From Saprospiraceae bacterium (lineage in GTDB: Bacteria; Bacteroidota; Bacteroidia; Chitinophagales; Saprospiraceae), in NCBI GenBank assembly GCA_016715405.1, contig JADKAE010000029.1:1-64000 (forward strand): a stretch of DNA of 64,000 nucleotides, given 5' to 3'. Of the stretch, positions 8,625-16,992 are shown in pieces. Under the pieces are notes generated by a model. The model made no database searches and had not been told where the DNA came from. It saw only the letters and a list, made by a program, of their open reading frames with translations. Each line of letters begins with the position of its first letter. Within the stretch, counting starts at the first letter, position 1. The position numbers and the translations under genes were made by a program.

Positions 8625-11481
8625 GGTTGCTGCGCATGCGGTTCCACATGCCGACGGACAGCCCCACCATCATCAGCAGCGATCCCAGCCAAAACAAGTT
8701 GATACCCGGAAATTCGATGGCTTCCAGTACGATGTAATCGGAGCGAAGCGAATTGGTAGCTATTTCAAAAGGCACGTTATAGCGCTTTTTGCCGGTAAGC
8801 GCGAGGCTTATTGAAGCGCTTTCTTTTTCGGGATTGATCGACATGAATCGCGCGTGCAGGCCGAGTTCTTCTACCTCGTCTTTCAGGTTGAAAGGCTGAC
8901 TGCCCCTTATCAAATAGACCGGCTGCGCCTCGTAGGTCTGGCCGGCCGCGTCGCGCACATCCAGCACGGCGCTCACCGCGATATCGTCTTTTTCGGGTTG
9001 GTAATCGCGGTTATCGGGTTGCTTGTTGAACCCGGCAAAGCGGACTACCAGGTCGCCTACGCGCACGGAGTCGCCCTGGGTGAGTTCGTATTCTTTGTAG
9101 CCCAATTCCGATTCGGGGACGAATAGCTGCGTAAATATCGCGTCGGTCAGGCGCACTTTGGCGCTGATTTCGTTGATCTGGCTCGGGTAGCTCACCAGCA
9201 TATCTTTGCGCAGTACCAGCATAGGTTCGGCCAGATAAACGGTGTCGTCGCCCTCGCGTTGCACGCGCAGGCGCGCGCCCACGGTGAAATCTCCCTTTTC
9301 GGGTTTGTAATCGGGATGCCTGGTTTCGCGCGACACCGATTCGACCTGCAACGTATAGCGCTTGAGTACCGAGGTGTCGCGATCGCGGATGGGCACCGTA
9401 TCGAGGAAGCTGATTTCCTGGCCTTCAAAAAGGTCGAAGCGCTTGTAATTGAGACTGTCTTCTCTTTTCCGGCGGAATTCCATGTCCATTTCTACCTGCG
9501 GCAGCGACGCGATATGGGTGAAGACGTCTCTGTCGAGATAACGCTTGGTGGACGGGTTGGAAGCGGCGACTTTTGAAAATGATTTGTCGTATAAAATATT
9601 GGGGTGTAATTCGAATTCTTCGAGCACCTGCCCTTGCGGGTCTTTTTTCTTGTAATTTACCGTATAGGTACGCGAAAACTTGTCGAGGGTATCACGGGTA
9701 TACGTCACTTCGTAGCCGCCCATCTGCATGGGAGCATTCTTAAATAAGAGGATATTATTGCGCAAACTCTGCTCGTCGGCCCCCTCGATGAGGCCGTCCA
9801 TGATAAACGGGTTGCTGGAAATCACGCGTTTGTTGAGTCCGGAGGCCAAAATGCCCACCAGCATGATTCCGAAGCCGATATGGGAAAATGTAGACCCCGC
9901 CAGCTTGAGATTGCCCTTGATGAAGGTGATCAGATAATCCGTATTGGCGGCAATAGCAAACCAGCCGGCAAACAACATGGTGAGGTGCCGGATATCCTTT
10001 ACCTCGATCCAGCGGGTGGTCAAAAAGGACATTCCCAGCGCAAGTAAAACGGCTACGCCGGCATGGCGCAAAAATTTGGGCCAATACGATTCCCAGTTGA
10101 CTCCCTTATAGCGCAAAAGCTGCGCGGAAGCGGTCAGCAATCCGATAAAGACGGCTATCCACAACTGGTATTTGTTGTAATGCGGTTCCGGTTCCGTGAT
10201 CACCCGGCCTTCGAAGGTGGGGTCAAAAAACAACATGATTTTGTTGTATACCGGCAGCGAGGTTGACCCGGTGATGATGATCGCCGAAAAAAACAACACC
10301 AGCGTGCCGATAAACATCCAGAACTCGCGGGAGGTGATGCGCTCTTCTTTGGGAGGGGCAGGAACGCCTTTATACCGCATAAAAAACATCACCAGCGAAA
10401 GCAGGGTAAAAAAGCCCAGAAAGAGTATCAATTGCGATTCCAGGCCCATCTCGGTAAAGGCATGTACGGAGGTATCTCCCAGCACGCCGCTGCGGGTGAG
10501 GAAAGTAGAGTACACGATCAACACAAAAGTGAGCAGGTAAAAGGCATAGCTGCTTTTCACCGAATAGCCGGTCGACTTGGCGATCAGCGTGGTGTGGATA
10601 CCGGCTATCAGGGTAAGCCAGGGCACCAGCGACATATTTTCTACGGGATCCCAGGCCCAGTAGCCGCCGAAGCTGAGCGCTTCGTAGGCCCAGGCGCCGC
10701 CCATGAGGATGCCCGTGCCGAGGATGGCGCCGCTAAACAAAGCCCAGGGCAGGGCGGGTTGGAGCCATTCGGTATGCTTGCGGAGCCAGAGTCCGGCAAT
10801 GGCAAAACAAAAAGGTATAGAAGTAGAGGCAAAGCCCAGGAAAAGCGTGGGCGGGTGAATCGTCATCCAATAGTTTTGCAGCAGGGGGTTCAGGCCGTTG
10901 CCGCTGAGCTTGCTCACGTAATCCACCTGGTTGAAAATCGGGGCATCCATAACCTGTCGCAATAGCAAAGTGGGGTTGCTGCCGAGTTTGAGGGGGTCGT
11001 CGCCCCAGCCCACGTAGATGCCGAGAATCATACTGCCGATAAAAACCTGGATCAGCGCCAGCATCGACATCACGGGCGTTTCCCATTTGCCGGCTTTAAA
11101 CAACAAGACCAATCCGAGTACGATATGCCAGAACATCCACAGCAGGAAGCTGCCTTCCTGGCCTTCCCAGAACGCCGCGAAGATGTATTTGAAAGGCAGG
11201 TCGTCGGATACGTGGGCCTGCACGTATTGGTATTCGTAGTATTGGCGGGTCATCACGTAAAACAACATGCCGATGACCGACAAAATGCCCAGGCTATGGG
11301 CGGCGAAGGCCCAGCGGCCGATTTTAGTCCATTGGGCGGCTTCGGGTTTATCCCTGCGCTGGGTGGCAAAAAAATAGGCCAGCGCCGAAAGCAGAGCGGC
11401 GACAAAGCCCAGCAAGATGCCTGCATGGCCTATCCTGCCGGGCCAGAGGTGTTCTCCTATATACGAAATGGCGTTCTCCAT
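8617..11481 (-). CDS. ccmF: cytochrome c maturation protein CcmF (CcsA superfamily)
   Basis: 954 codons, a multi-spanning inner-membrane protein that ligates haem to apocytochrome c in the System I pathway. The membrane region carries the haem-handling WWD-type motif (GGYWAWDPVENMSLVPWL, about residues 252-269) with the many flanking membrane helices typical of CcmF. The last 350 or so residues form a soluble segment and end in a final membrane helix (ITLFWLGSLLMMVG type). The start lies 10 bp after the corrected end of ccmE, and the gene overlaps the DUF2520 gene, making a ccmE-ccmF-DUF2520 minus-strand operon. The soluble segment is longer than in proteobacterial CcmF, as usual in Bacteroidota. 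Confidence 0.93.
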   Translation of the reverse strand: MENAISYIGEHLWPGRIGHAGILLGFVAALLSALAYFFATQRRDKPEAAQWTKIGRWAFAAHSLGILSVIGMLFYVMTRQYYEYQYVQAHVSDDLPFKYIFAAFWEGQEGSFLLWMFWHIVLGLVLLFKAGKWETPVMSMLALIQVFIGSMILGIYVGWGDDPLKLGSNPTLLLRQVMDAPIFNQVDYVSKLSGNGLNPLLQNYWMTIHPPTLFLGFASTSIPFCFAIAGLWLRKHTEWLQPALPWALFSGAILGTGILMGGAWAYEALSFGGYWAWDPVENMSLVPWLTLIAGIHTTLIAKSTGYSVKSSYAFYLLTFVLIVYSTFLTRSGVLGDTSVHAFTEMGLESQLILFLGFFTLLSLVMFFMRYKGVPAPPKEERITSREFWMFIGTLVLFFSAIIITGSTSLPVYNKIMLFFDPTFEGRVITEPEPHYNKYQLWIAVFIGLLTASAQLLRYKGVNWESYWPKFLRHAGVAVLLALGMSFLTTRWIEVKDIRHLTMLFAGWFAIAANTDYLITFIKGNLKLAGSTFSHIGFGIMLVGILASGLNKRVISSNPFIMDGLIEGADEQSLRNNILLFKNAPMQMGGYEVTYTRDTLDKFSRTYTVNYKKKDPQGQVLEEFELHPNILYDKSFSKVAASNPSTKRYLDRDVFTHIASLPQVEMDMEFRRKREDSLNYKRFDLFEGQEISFLDTVPIRDRDTSVLKRYTLQVESVSRETRHPDYKPEKGDFTVGARLRVQREGDDTVYLAEPMLVLRKDMLVSYPSQINEISAKVRLTDAIFTQLFVPESELGYKEYELTQGDSVRVGDLVVRFAGFNKQPDNRDYQPEKDDIAVSAVLDVRDAAGQTYEAQPVYLIRGSQPFNLKDEVEELGLHARFMSINPEKESASISLALTGKKRYNVPFEIATNSLRSDYIVLEAIEFPGINLFWLGSLLMMVGLSVGMWNRMRSNHA

Positions 11482-11491
11482 GAGTGTTCAA

Positions 11492-11889
11492 CTATCCCTT
11501 CTGTTCGTTTTTAATAGAAATCTCTTCGTCTTTGTATTTAGAAGGGCATTTCATCAGAATATCGGTGGCGACGAAGGCCTCTTTTTCATTTTGCCGGTCA
11601 CCACGATTTGCTCCGACAACTCGAAGTCCTGCGGCTTTTCACCCAACAAAACCACTTTATGAGCTACTCCGGCGGCGTCGTTCACGTAGAAACTGAAGTA
11701 GTTGGGGTCTTTTTCGGGATTGTAGTACATTTCCTTATCTTTGGCGAGTTGTCCCACTACTTTCACCTTCTTGCCGCTGCGGGCGGCATCTGCAAAGGTG
11801 GAATACGTGCTCATATCTTCAGCTGCCGTAGAAAAGATAAGTATCGCAACGGCGATCATGGCGATGGCGATAAAATATATTTTTTTCAT
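11492..11889 (-). CDS. ccmE: cytochrome c maturation haem chaperone CcmE, CxxxY type (frameshift near 11590)
   Basis: Membrane-anchored periplasmic haem chaperone. The ATG at 11889 gives MKKIYFIAIAMIAVAILIF, one membrane anchor, then the OB-fold region KVKVVGQLAKDKEMYY and YFSFYVNDAAG. The open frame stops at 11554 with a nonsense tail; adding one A in the A run near 11590 restores EAFVATDILMKCPSKYKDEE and a TAG at 11492, 10 bp before ccmF. The haem-binding site therefore reads CPSKY (CxxxY) rather than the HxxxY of proteobacterial CcmE, a variant known from some other lineages. A TACATTTG box on this strand at 11926-11933 is a plausible promoter -7 element. Confidence 0.85.
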
Positions 11890-11925
11890 AACAGGTAGTT
11901 GGATGATCAAATTCGGACCGACGTG

Positions 11926-11933
11926 CAAATGTA
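11926..11933 (-). promoter_or_regulatory. probable -7 promoter box of the ccmE operon
   Basis: TACATTTG on the minus strand, matching the Bacteroidota TAnnTTTG consensus, 37 bp before the ccmE start. No clear TTTG at -33 with 19-bp spacing. Confidence 0.45.
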
Positions 11934-11987
11934 TAACAAGTCCACGACCATAAAACACCGAATGACCGTCAATTTGTTGTAAAAGTT

Positions 11988-12674
11988 ATGGAGCATTTGA
12001 TAGTTAGGCTCAAAGACGTCAATATTTACCAGCAAACCACCCGGGTATTGGAAGGGGTCAACCTGCAAATAGCCAAGGGGGAGTTTACGTATCTGATCGG
12101 CAAGACGGGCAGCGGCAAGTCGAGTCTGCTCAAGCTGTTGTACGCCGCCCTGCCCCTGGTGCAAGGCCACGGCGAGGTGGCGGGTTTCGACCTGCGGACG
12201 CTCAATCGCAATACGATACCACTTTTGCGCCGCAAGCTGGGCATTGTTTTCCAGGATTTTAATTTGTTGCAAGACCGCAGCGTGGAGGCCAACCTGCGTT
12301 TTGTGCTGGAAGCCACGGGCTGGAAAGAAGAAGCCGCCCTGCGCAAGCGTATCACCGAAGTACTGGAAATGGTCGACCTCGCAGGTCGCGAGCGCAAGAT
12401 GCCCCACGAGTTATCCGGCGGCGAGCAGCAGCGCGTGGTCATAGCCCGGGCCCTGCTCAACAGTCCCGAGCTCATCATCGCCGACGAGCCCACCGGCAAC
12501 CTCGACCCCGAAACTTCCGACGACATCCTCCTGCTGATGCGCCAATTGGCCAAGCTCAATAATTCCGCCGTATTATTTGCTACCCACGATTATCGCATTC
12601 TCGAGCATTTTCCTGCGCGGATTTTGAGGTGTATGCACGGGAAGGTTGTCAGTGAGAAAGACATAGAGATTTGA
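11988..12674 (+). CDS. ftsE: FtsE-like ABC transporter ATPase
   Basis: 228 codons, one ABC ATPase domain: Walker A GKTGSGKSS (about residues 38-46), Q-loop FQDFNLL, signature LSGGEQQRV, Walker B LIIADEPTGNLD and switch His in ATHD. Size and the DEPTGNLD segment fit FtsE, which pairs with FtsX at the division septum and controls cell-wall hydrolases, or a close LolD/MacB-type relative. No ftsX lies beside it, so the FtsE name rests on similarity. It is divergent from ccmE. Its TGA stop is the first three bases of the left inverted end of the element at 12672-13136. Confidence 0.85.
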   Translation: MEHLIVRLKDVNIYQQTTRVLEGVNLQIAKGEFTYLIGKTGSGKSSLLKLLYAALPLVQGHGEVAGFDLRTLNRNTIPLLRRKLGIVFQDFNLLQDRSVEANLRFVLEATGWKEEAALRKRITEVLEMVDLAGRERKMPHELSGGEQQRVVIARALLNSPELIIADEPTGNLDPETSDDILLLMRQLAKLNNSAVLFATHDYRILEHFPARILRCMHGKVVSEKDIEI

Positions 12675-13136
12675 TGTTTGATTTTTGATGTTGGATGTTT
12701 GATTATTTTATTAAATTTATTTGGGTATTTAAGGAGTAGTAATAATCATTAGTGTCGTGCAGGAAAATTTAATACGTGATAAGTCTTATCAATTTGCCTT
12801 GATGTCTATAGGCCTTTATAAAGCGCTGATAGCAAAAAATGAATACGTTCTAAGCAAACAATTTTTTAGAAGTGCCCCCAGTATTGGAGCAAATGTGGAA
12901 GAGGCTCAGGCTGGTTATTCCCAAAAAGAATTTGCAGCAAAGATGGGTATCGCAGCTAAAGAGGCTGAGAAGCCCATTATTGGCCAAACTCATTGAGGCC
13001 GGCAATTTTATCGAATATGACTATGATGATATAAAGGCAGAATGCGAAAGACTAATTCGGATTCTTACCTCTATTGTAAAAACCACCCAATCCAAAATCA
13101 AATAATCAAACATCCAACATCAAGCATCAAACATCA
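12672..13136. mobile_element. 465-bp element with 36-bp inverted ends carrying one four-helix-bundle gene
   Basis: The stretches 12672-12707 and 13101-13136 are inverted copies of each other with 34 of 36 positions matching (words TGATGTTTGAT / TTGGATGTTTGATTATT). They enclose exactly one gene of the S23/four-helix-bundle family. The left end supplies the TGA stop of ftsE and the right end supplies the TGA stop of tsaD on the other strand. Intervening sequences of 23S rRNA genes have a similar build, inverted ends around an S23 gene, but this copy lies between protein genes. Movement is inferred from structure, not shown. Confidence 0.55.
12757..13105 (+). CDS. four-helix bundle protein (S23/IVP family), two frame breaks near 12970-12990
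   Basis: About 115 codons when joined. The first part reads SYQFALMSIGLYKALIAKNEYVL then SIGANVEEAQAGYSQKEFAAKMGIAAKEAE, the conserved pattern of the S23 family (GSSIGANV.EA..G.S..DF..KM.IA.KEA). After about 12970 the sense needs two one-base corrections, giving KAHYWPKLIEAG, and then continues IRILTSIVKTT to the TAA at 13105, the usual family ending. The function of free-standing members is not established; relatives are encoded within 23S rRNA intervening sequences, and Avd of diversity-generating retroelements has the same fold. No reverse transcriptase is present here. Confidence 0.75.
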
Positions 13137-14163
13137 CCCCCACCTCGCCACCGGCGTCACCGTCTGCTCAGCAAACTGCCCGGCCAAATACTTGTAATAC
13201 CCGGCAATGCCGATCATCGCGGCGTTATCGGTGCAATAGGCCATAGCGGGGATAAACGTCTGCCAGCCCAGTTTTTGGCCCGTGGTTTCTAGGGCCTGGC
13301 GCAGGCCCGAGTTGGCGGCCACACCGCCGGCCAGGGCTATCGTAGTGATGCCGGTCTGGGCGGCGGCTTTTACCAGTTTGTTCATCAATACCGATACGAT
13401 GCGGGACTGGACGGATGCGCAGAAATCCGCCATATTATTAGCGATAAAATCGGGGTCGGCTTCGCGTTGCTCGCGCAGGAAATAGAGGAAAGAGGTTTTT
13501 AGTCCGCTAAAGCTGAAATCGAGGCCGGGTATCTGGGGTTCGGGGAAGGGAAAGCGGGGCGTGCCCTGTTGCGCCCATTTGTCGACCAGCGGACCGGCGG
13601 GGTAATCGAGGCCCAGCAGCTTGCCCGTCTTGTCGAAGGCTTCTCCGGCGGCGTCGTCGAGGGTCTGTCCCAGCACCTCCATGTCGTGGTAGTCGCGCAC
13701 CAGCACAATTTGCGTATGTCCGCCCGACACGGTGAGGCACAAAAAGGGGAATTGAGGATGAGGTCGATCGGCAAAATGCGCCAGCACGTGTGCCTGCATG
13801 TGGTGCACCTCGATAAGAGGTAAGTTCCGACTCAGCGCAAAAGCCTTGGCAAACGACACGCCCACGATGAGCGAGCCGATGAGCCCCGGGCCACGGGTAA
13901 AAGCCACGGCGCTGACTTCTGTTTTATCGATGCCGGCCTGGGCGAAAGCGGCCTCCACCACCGGCACGATATTCACCTGGTGGGCGCGCGGAGGCCACCT
14001 CGGGCACCACGCCGCCGTAGAGTCGATGCACGTCCTGGTTGGCCACGCAATTGCTGCGCACCTCCCCGTCGACGATGACGGCGGCGGAGGTATCGTCAGA
14101 CGACACGACGGGGAAGGGGCGGGAGAGGGAAAATTTTACTCGATGCCGCCAAGTTTTGGGCAT
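13134..14163 (-). CDS. tsaD: tRNA threonylcarbamoyladenosine transferase TsaD (frameshift near 13985, disturbed N-terminus)
   Basis: Transfers threonylcarbamoyl to A37 of ANN-decoding tRNAs together with TsaB/TsaE. The intact part from 13976 has the metal-binding HHMQAHVLAHF, then SGGHTQIVLV, AGEAFDKTGKLLGL, PDFSFSGLKTSFLY and the final metal-site region YCTDNAAMIG. The N-terminus lies in another frame: SAAVIVDGEVRSNCVANQ and LYGGVVPEVAS. One extra base near 13985 in a GCGC run separates the two. The ATG at 14163 gives MPKT, but where family members have IESSCDDTSA this reads through about 34 pyrimidine-rich bases to SSDDTSA and lacks the Cys. An essential single-copy gene in most bacteria, so consensus error is likelier than loss. 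Confidence 0.85.
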
Positions 14164-14403
14164 GATCTTGGCTCGGCGCGAAATAACCGGAAAAGTTAAG
14201 CTCAAATTTAGCCCGCAAAAGTAGCCTTTTTTTAACGTTTTGCCCCCTGTTTGGGTTGAAGCGGAAAAGGTTTATCAAGGAAATACCAGAATTTTTCGTT
14301 CCTTCTTCCTTGTGTGAAGCAATATTTGTAAAATTGCATTCGCTTTTTATGGCCTTCGATTTGATAAAAATCTTTATTATTGCGTCAAAACAAACCGAAA
14401 AAA

Positions 14404-14987
14404 TGAGATTACTCATCAACGCCATTCTGATACTGCTCGTCGCCGGCCTCGTTTTGGTGCTGGTCGGAAGCATCCAGGAACCCATCAATTTTAAGAATGA
14501 AAAGCAAAAGCGCGAGCGCGCGGTTATCGACCAGCTCATGACCATACGCAACGCACAAGAGCTTTATCGTAGCATAAAGGAGGAATTTGCCCCCGATTTC
14601 GAAACCCTTAAAAAGGTGCTGGAAACGGAAAATTTCGCCATTATTAAGGTTATCGGCGACCCCGACGACCCTAATTTTACCGGCGAAATTACTTATGATA
14701 CCTCTTATGCGCCGGCTATCGACTCCGTCCGTGCCCTGGGTATTAACCTCGACTCGCTGCGCTACGTACCCTACGGCAACGGCGCATCTTTTGAGATGAA
14801 GGCTGATACCATCACTTATCAGAGTACCCTGGTTCCCGTACTGGAAGTAGGCGCCAAGCGCAAAGTGTTTATGGGTAAGTTCGCCAGCACCAGATATGCC
14901 AAATACGATCAGAACTACGATCCGGAAAAACCCGTGAAGTTTGGTAATATGACTGCGCCTAACCTTTCTGGCAATTGGGAAAGATAA
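14404..14987 (+). CDS. membrane-anchored protein of unknown function
   Basis: 193 codons from the ATG at 14404. Residues 1-22 form a single membrane helix (MRLLINAILILLVAGLVLVL), followed by a Lys/Glu-rich helix (FKNEKQKRERAVIDQLMTIRNAQELYRSI) that looks like coiled coil, and a mixed alpha/beta tail. The layout of an N-terminal helix followed by a periplasmic domain resembles a minor pilin or assembly factor, but I do not recognise a family. The last 13 bp overlap the next gene, DUF3822, so the two are probably co-translated. Upstream in-frame starts exist (ATG at 14349, TTG at 14256) but would bury the anchor. Confidence 0.7.
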
Positions 14988-15835
14988 GCATTGACATATC
15001 AGAAGATTCTTATTCCAAACTTCGTCATCAAGACTACGAACTGTCCATCCTCCTGGGGGTGGACAGTTTTGCATATGCCCTGAGCGACGAACGCCGCCAG
15101 ATCGTCGCGCTGCGGGAATACACATTTGAACAGCAAGGCGCACCGGCCTGGCAGGAAACCTCCGCCATTCAAACTATTATTCAAAACGATAAGCGGCTGC
15201 AAGATAATTTCAGAAGCGCGCGAATCGGACTATCGGGCCAGGCGCTTACCCTTGTACCCTCCAGGCTTTATAACCCACTGGAAAAAAATCAATACCTGCT
15301 TCACCTGTCTGCTCTGCCCGATCACGCCGAAATATTGGCCGACGACCTGGGCGAATTGGGCTGCCGCGGCTTATACGCCCTGCCGGCGCCGCTGTTGGGC
15401 GCGCTTCGCCAGGGATTTCCCGGCTGCCGGTTTATGCACCTTTCTTCCGCGCTGCTGCAGTCGTGGCGAAAATTGGCGGAAGCCACCGGTTCGGGCCACT
15501 GCGTTTGCCTGCACCTGCAAGCCGGCGAATTGATCCTGGCGCTTTTTTCGAATGGCGCCGTACAGCTCTGCAACACCTATCCGTATCAGTCCGCCGAAGA
15601 CTTTTTGTATTTCGTGCTGCTCGGCCTTCACCAGCAAGAGCTCGACAACAACCTTACGCCGGTGTTTATCAGCGGCAAATTGCTGCCGGAGTCGGCTATT
15701 TTCACCCTATTGGCACGCTACTTCCGCCAACTGCAATTTATGCCCACACCCGCTCAAATCGCCGTCGGGCCCCAGCTCGAGCAAACTCCCGGCCATTTTT
15801 ACGCCGACTTATTCAGCCTGATGCTCGCATCCTGA
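14975..15835 (+). CDS. DUF3822 family protein
   Basis: 286 codons starting from TTG at 14975, overlapping the end of the preceding gene. It matches the layout of DUF3822 proteins, which are specific to Bacteroidota and usually lie directly before rsmD: an early YELSILLGVDSFAYALSD block, RLYNPLEKNQYL, and FVLLGLHQQELDNNLTPVFISG. The fold is expected to be actin/ASKHA-like, but no function is established. Neighbouring rsmD follows after 76 bp on the same strand. No closer ATG is available, so the TTG start is the only reasonable one. Confidence 0.75.
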   Translation: MGKISIDISEDSYSKLRHQDYELSILLGVDSFAYALSDERRQIVALREYTFEQQGAPAWQETSAIQTIIQNDKRLQDNFRSARIGLSGQALTLVPSRLYNPLEKNQYLLHLSALPDHAEILADDLGELGCRGLYALPAPLLGALRQGFPGCRFMHLSSALLQSWRKLAEATGSGHCVCLHLQAGELILALFSNGAVQLCNTYPYQSAEDFLYFVLLGLHQQELDNNLTPVFISGKLLPESAIFTLLARYFRQLQFMPTPAQIAVGPQLEQTPGHFYADLFSLMLAS

Positions 15836-15911
15836 TCCTTTTTTCATTCCACTTGTTCACAACGCAAACCGGCCTTCCGGCGTTATTACACAAACTCATT
15901 ATCATTTATTC

Positions 15912-16475
15912 ATGCGCATCATCAGCGGTAAATTCAAAGGCAGGCGTTTTTATCCGCCGGCCGACAACTGGCCTACCCGCCCTACTACCGACTACGCCAA
16001 GGAAGGTTTGTTTAATATTTTACAAAACCAGCTCGATTTTGAAGATATTAAAGTGCTCGACCTCTCTGGCGGCACGGGCAACCACAGCTACGAGTTTATC
16101 TCGCGCGGTTGCACCGATGTGACGTACGTGGATAAATTCCCGGCTTGTGTGAATTTTGTAAAAAAAACGGCGGAAACCCTTCACGTGACGAGCGAATTGC
16201 AAATCGTCAGGGCCGACGTATTCAAGTATATCCAGTCTTGTGTAACCCGCTACGATTATATCTTTGCCGGACCGCCCTATGCTTTACCCACTATCGACCA
16301 GATCCCAACGCTCATCTTTGACAAAGGACTGCTCAACCCGGGCGGGTGGCTGGTATTGGAACACAACCCCAACCACTCTTTCAAAAACCATCCGTTTTAT
16401 AGTCAGGAACGCCATTACGGCAAAACGATATTCAGTATTTTCGAACAACCCCCTGTGGACGATGATCAGATTTAG
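15912..16475 (+). CDS. rsmD: 16S rRNA (guanine966-N2)-methyltransferase RsmD
   Basis: 187 codons. The start MRIISGKFKGRRFYPP and RPTTDYAKEGLFNIL are diagnostic for RsmD. The S-adenosylmethionine site reads LDLSGGTGNHSYEF (about residues 49-62) and the catalytic DPPY motif appears as GPPYALP (about residues 119-125) with Ala-Gly in place of the usual Asp before it, a substitution seen in Bacteroidota members. It methylates G966 of 16S rRNA in the 30S subunit. The end overlaps the next signal-peptide gene by 14 bp. Confidence 0.9.
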   Translation: MRIISGKFKGRRFYPPADNWPTRPTTDYAKEGLFNILQNQLDFEDIKVLDLSGGTGNHSYEFISRGCTDVTYVDKFPACVNFVKKTAETLHVTSELQIVRADVFKYIQSCVTRYDYIFAGPPYALPTIDQIPTLIFDKGLLNPGGWLVLEHNPNHSFKNHPFYSQERHYGKTIFSIFEQPPVDDDQI

Positions 16476-16902
16476 TACCCTCTTATTGCTGCTGCTGCCC
16501 TCGTTTTTCCTGCAGGCCCAATCGAAGCACCTCAACGGCCAATGGAAGGGTGTGATTACCCAAAACGAAGGCGGCTACCGCTCAGAATACAGCTTCGAGA
16601 TGTATTTTCAACAAAAAGGAAACAAGGTATACGGCAGGTCTTATGTGTATGTAGACAAAATTTTTGCTGAGATGGAATTGCAGGGCTTTTGGGTGGATAA
16701 TACGCATATCCAGTTTACTGAGATTAAAATATCCCGCTGTAAACGCGAAGCCAATATGGATTGGTGTATAAAAAAGGGCAATCTCAAGCTCGTATCTCAG
16801 GGCAACCGCTGGCGTTTGGAAGGAGGCTGGAGCGGCTCTTCCAGTTTCGGCGATTGTATTCCCGGAAAGATTTTTTTGACCAAGGTGAAACCGCGGGTTT
16901 GA
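16462..16902 (+). CDS. secreted protein of unknown function
   Basis: 146 codons from the ATG at 16462. It opens with a clear signal peptide, MIRFSTLLLLLLPSFFLQAQ, with cleavage expected after LQAQ. The mature part begins HLNGQWKGVITQ and is rich in aromatic and beta-forming residues (YSFEMYFQQKGNKVYGRSYV, RWRLEGGWSG), suggesting a small lipocalin-like or beta-barrel fold; this is a guess. It carries two Cys that could pair. It overlaps rsmD by 14 bp and ends at the first word of an intergenic repeat array. Confidence 0.75.
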   Translation: MIRFSTLLLLLLPSFFLQAQSKHLNGQWKGVITQNEGGYRSEYSFEMYFQQKGNKVYGRSYVYVDKIFAEMELQGFWVDNTHIQFTEIKISRCKREANMDWCIKKGNLKLVSQGNRWRLEGGWSGSSSFGDCIPGKIFLTKVKPRV

Positions 16903-16903
16903 T

Positions 16904-16992
16904 GTCTTCTGTTGTCGGTTATCAGTTATCGGTTAAATCAGTAAAGTAAATGAACAGAGAACGGACAACAGACAACCGACAACCGACAACAT
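16904..16992. repeat. heptamer-word inverted array between convergent genes
   Basis: Left arm at 16904-16937 uses words such as TTGTCGG and TTATCGG; right arm at 16952-16992 is their approximate reverse complement (GACAACC, AACGGAC). Lies 2 bp after the plus-strand stop and runs into the 3' end of the convergent dehydrogenase gene. Could fold into a bidirectional terminator. Confidence 0.7.

Noticed and set aside
12672..13136. Diversity-generating retroelement suggested by the Avd-like fold
   Set aside because: No reverse transcriptase, template repeat or variable repeat is present in the window.
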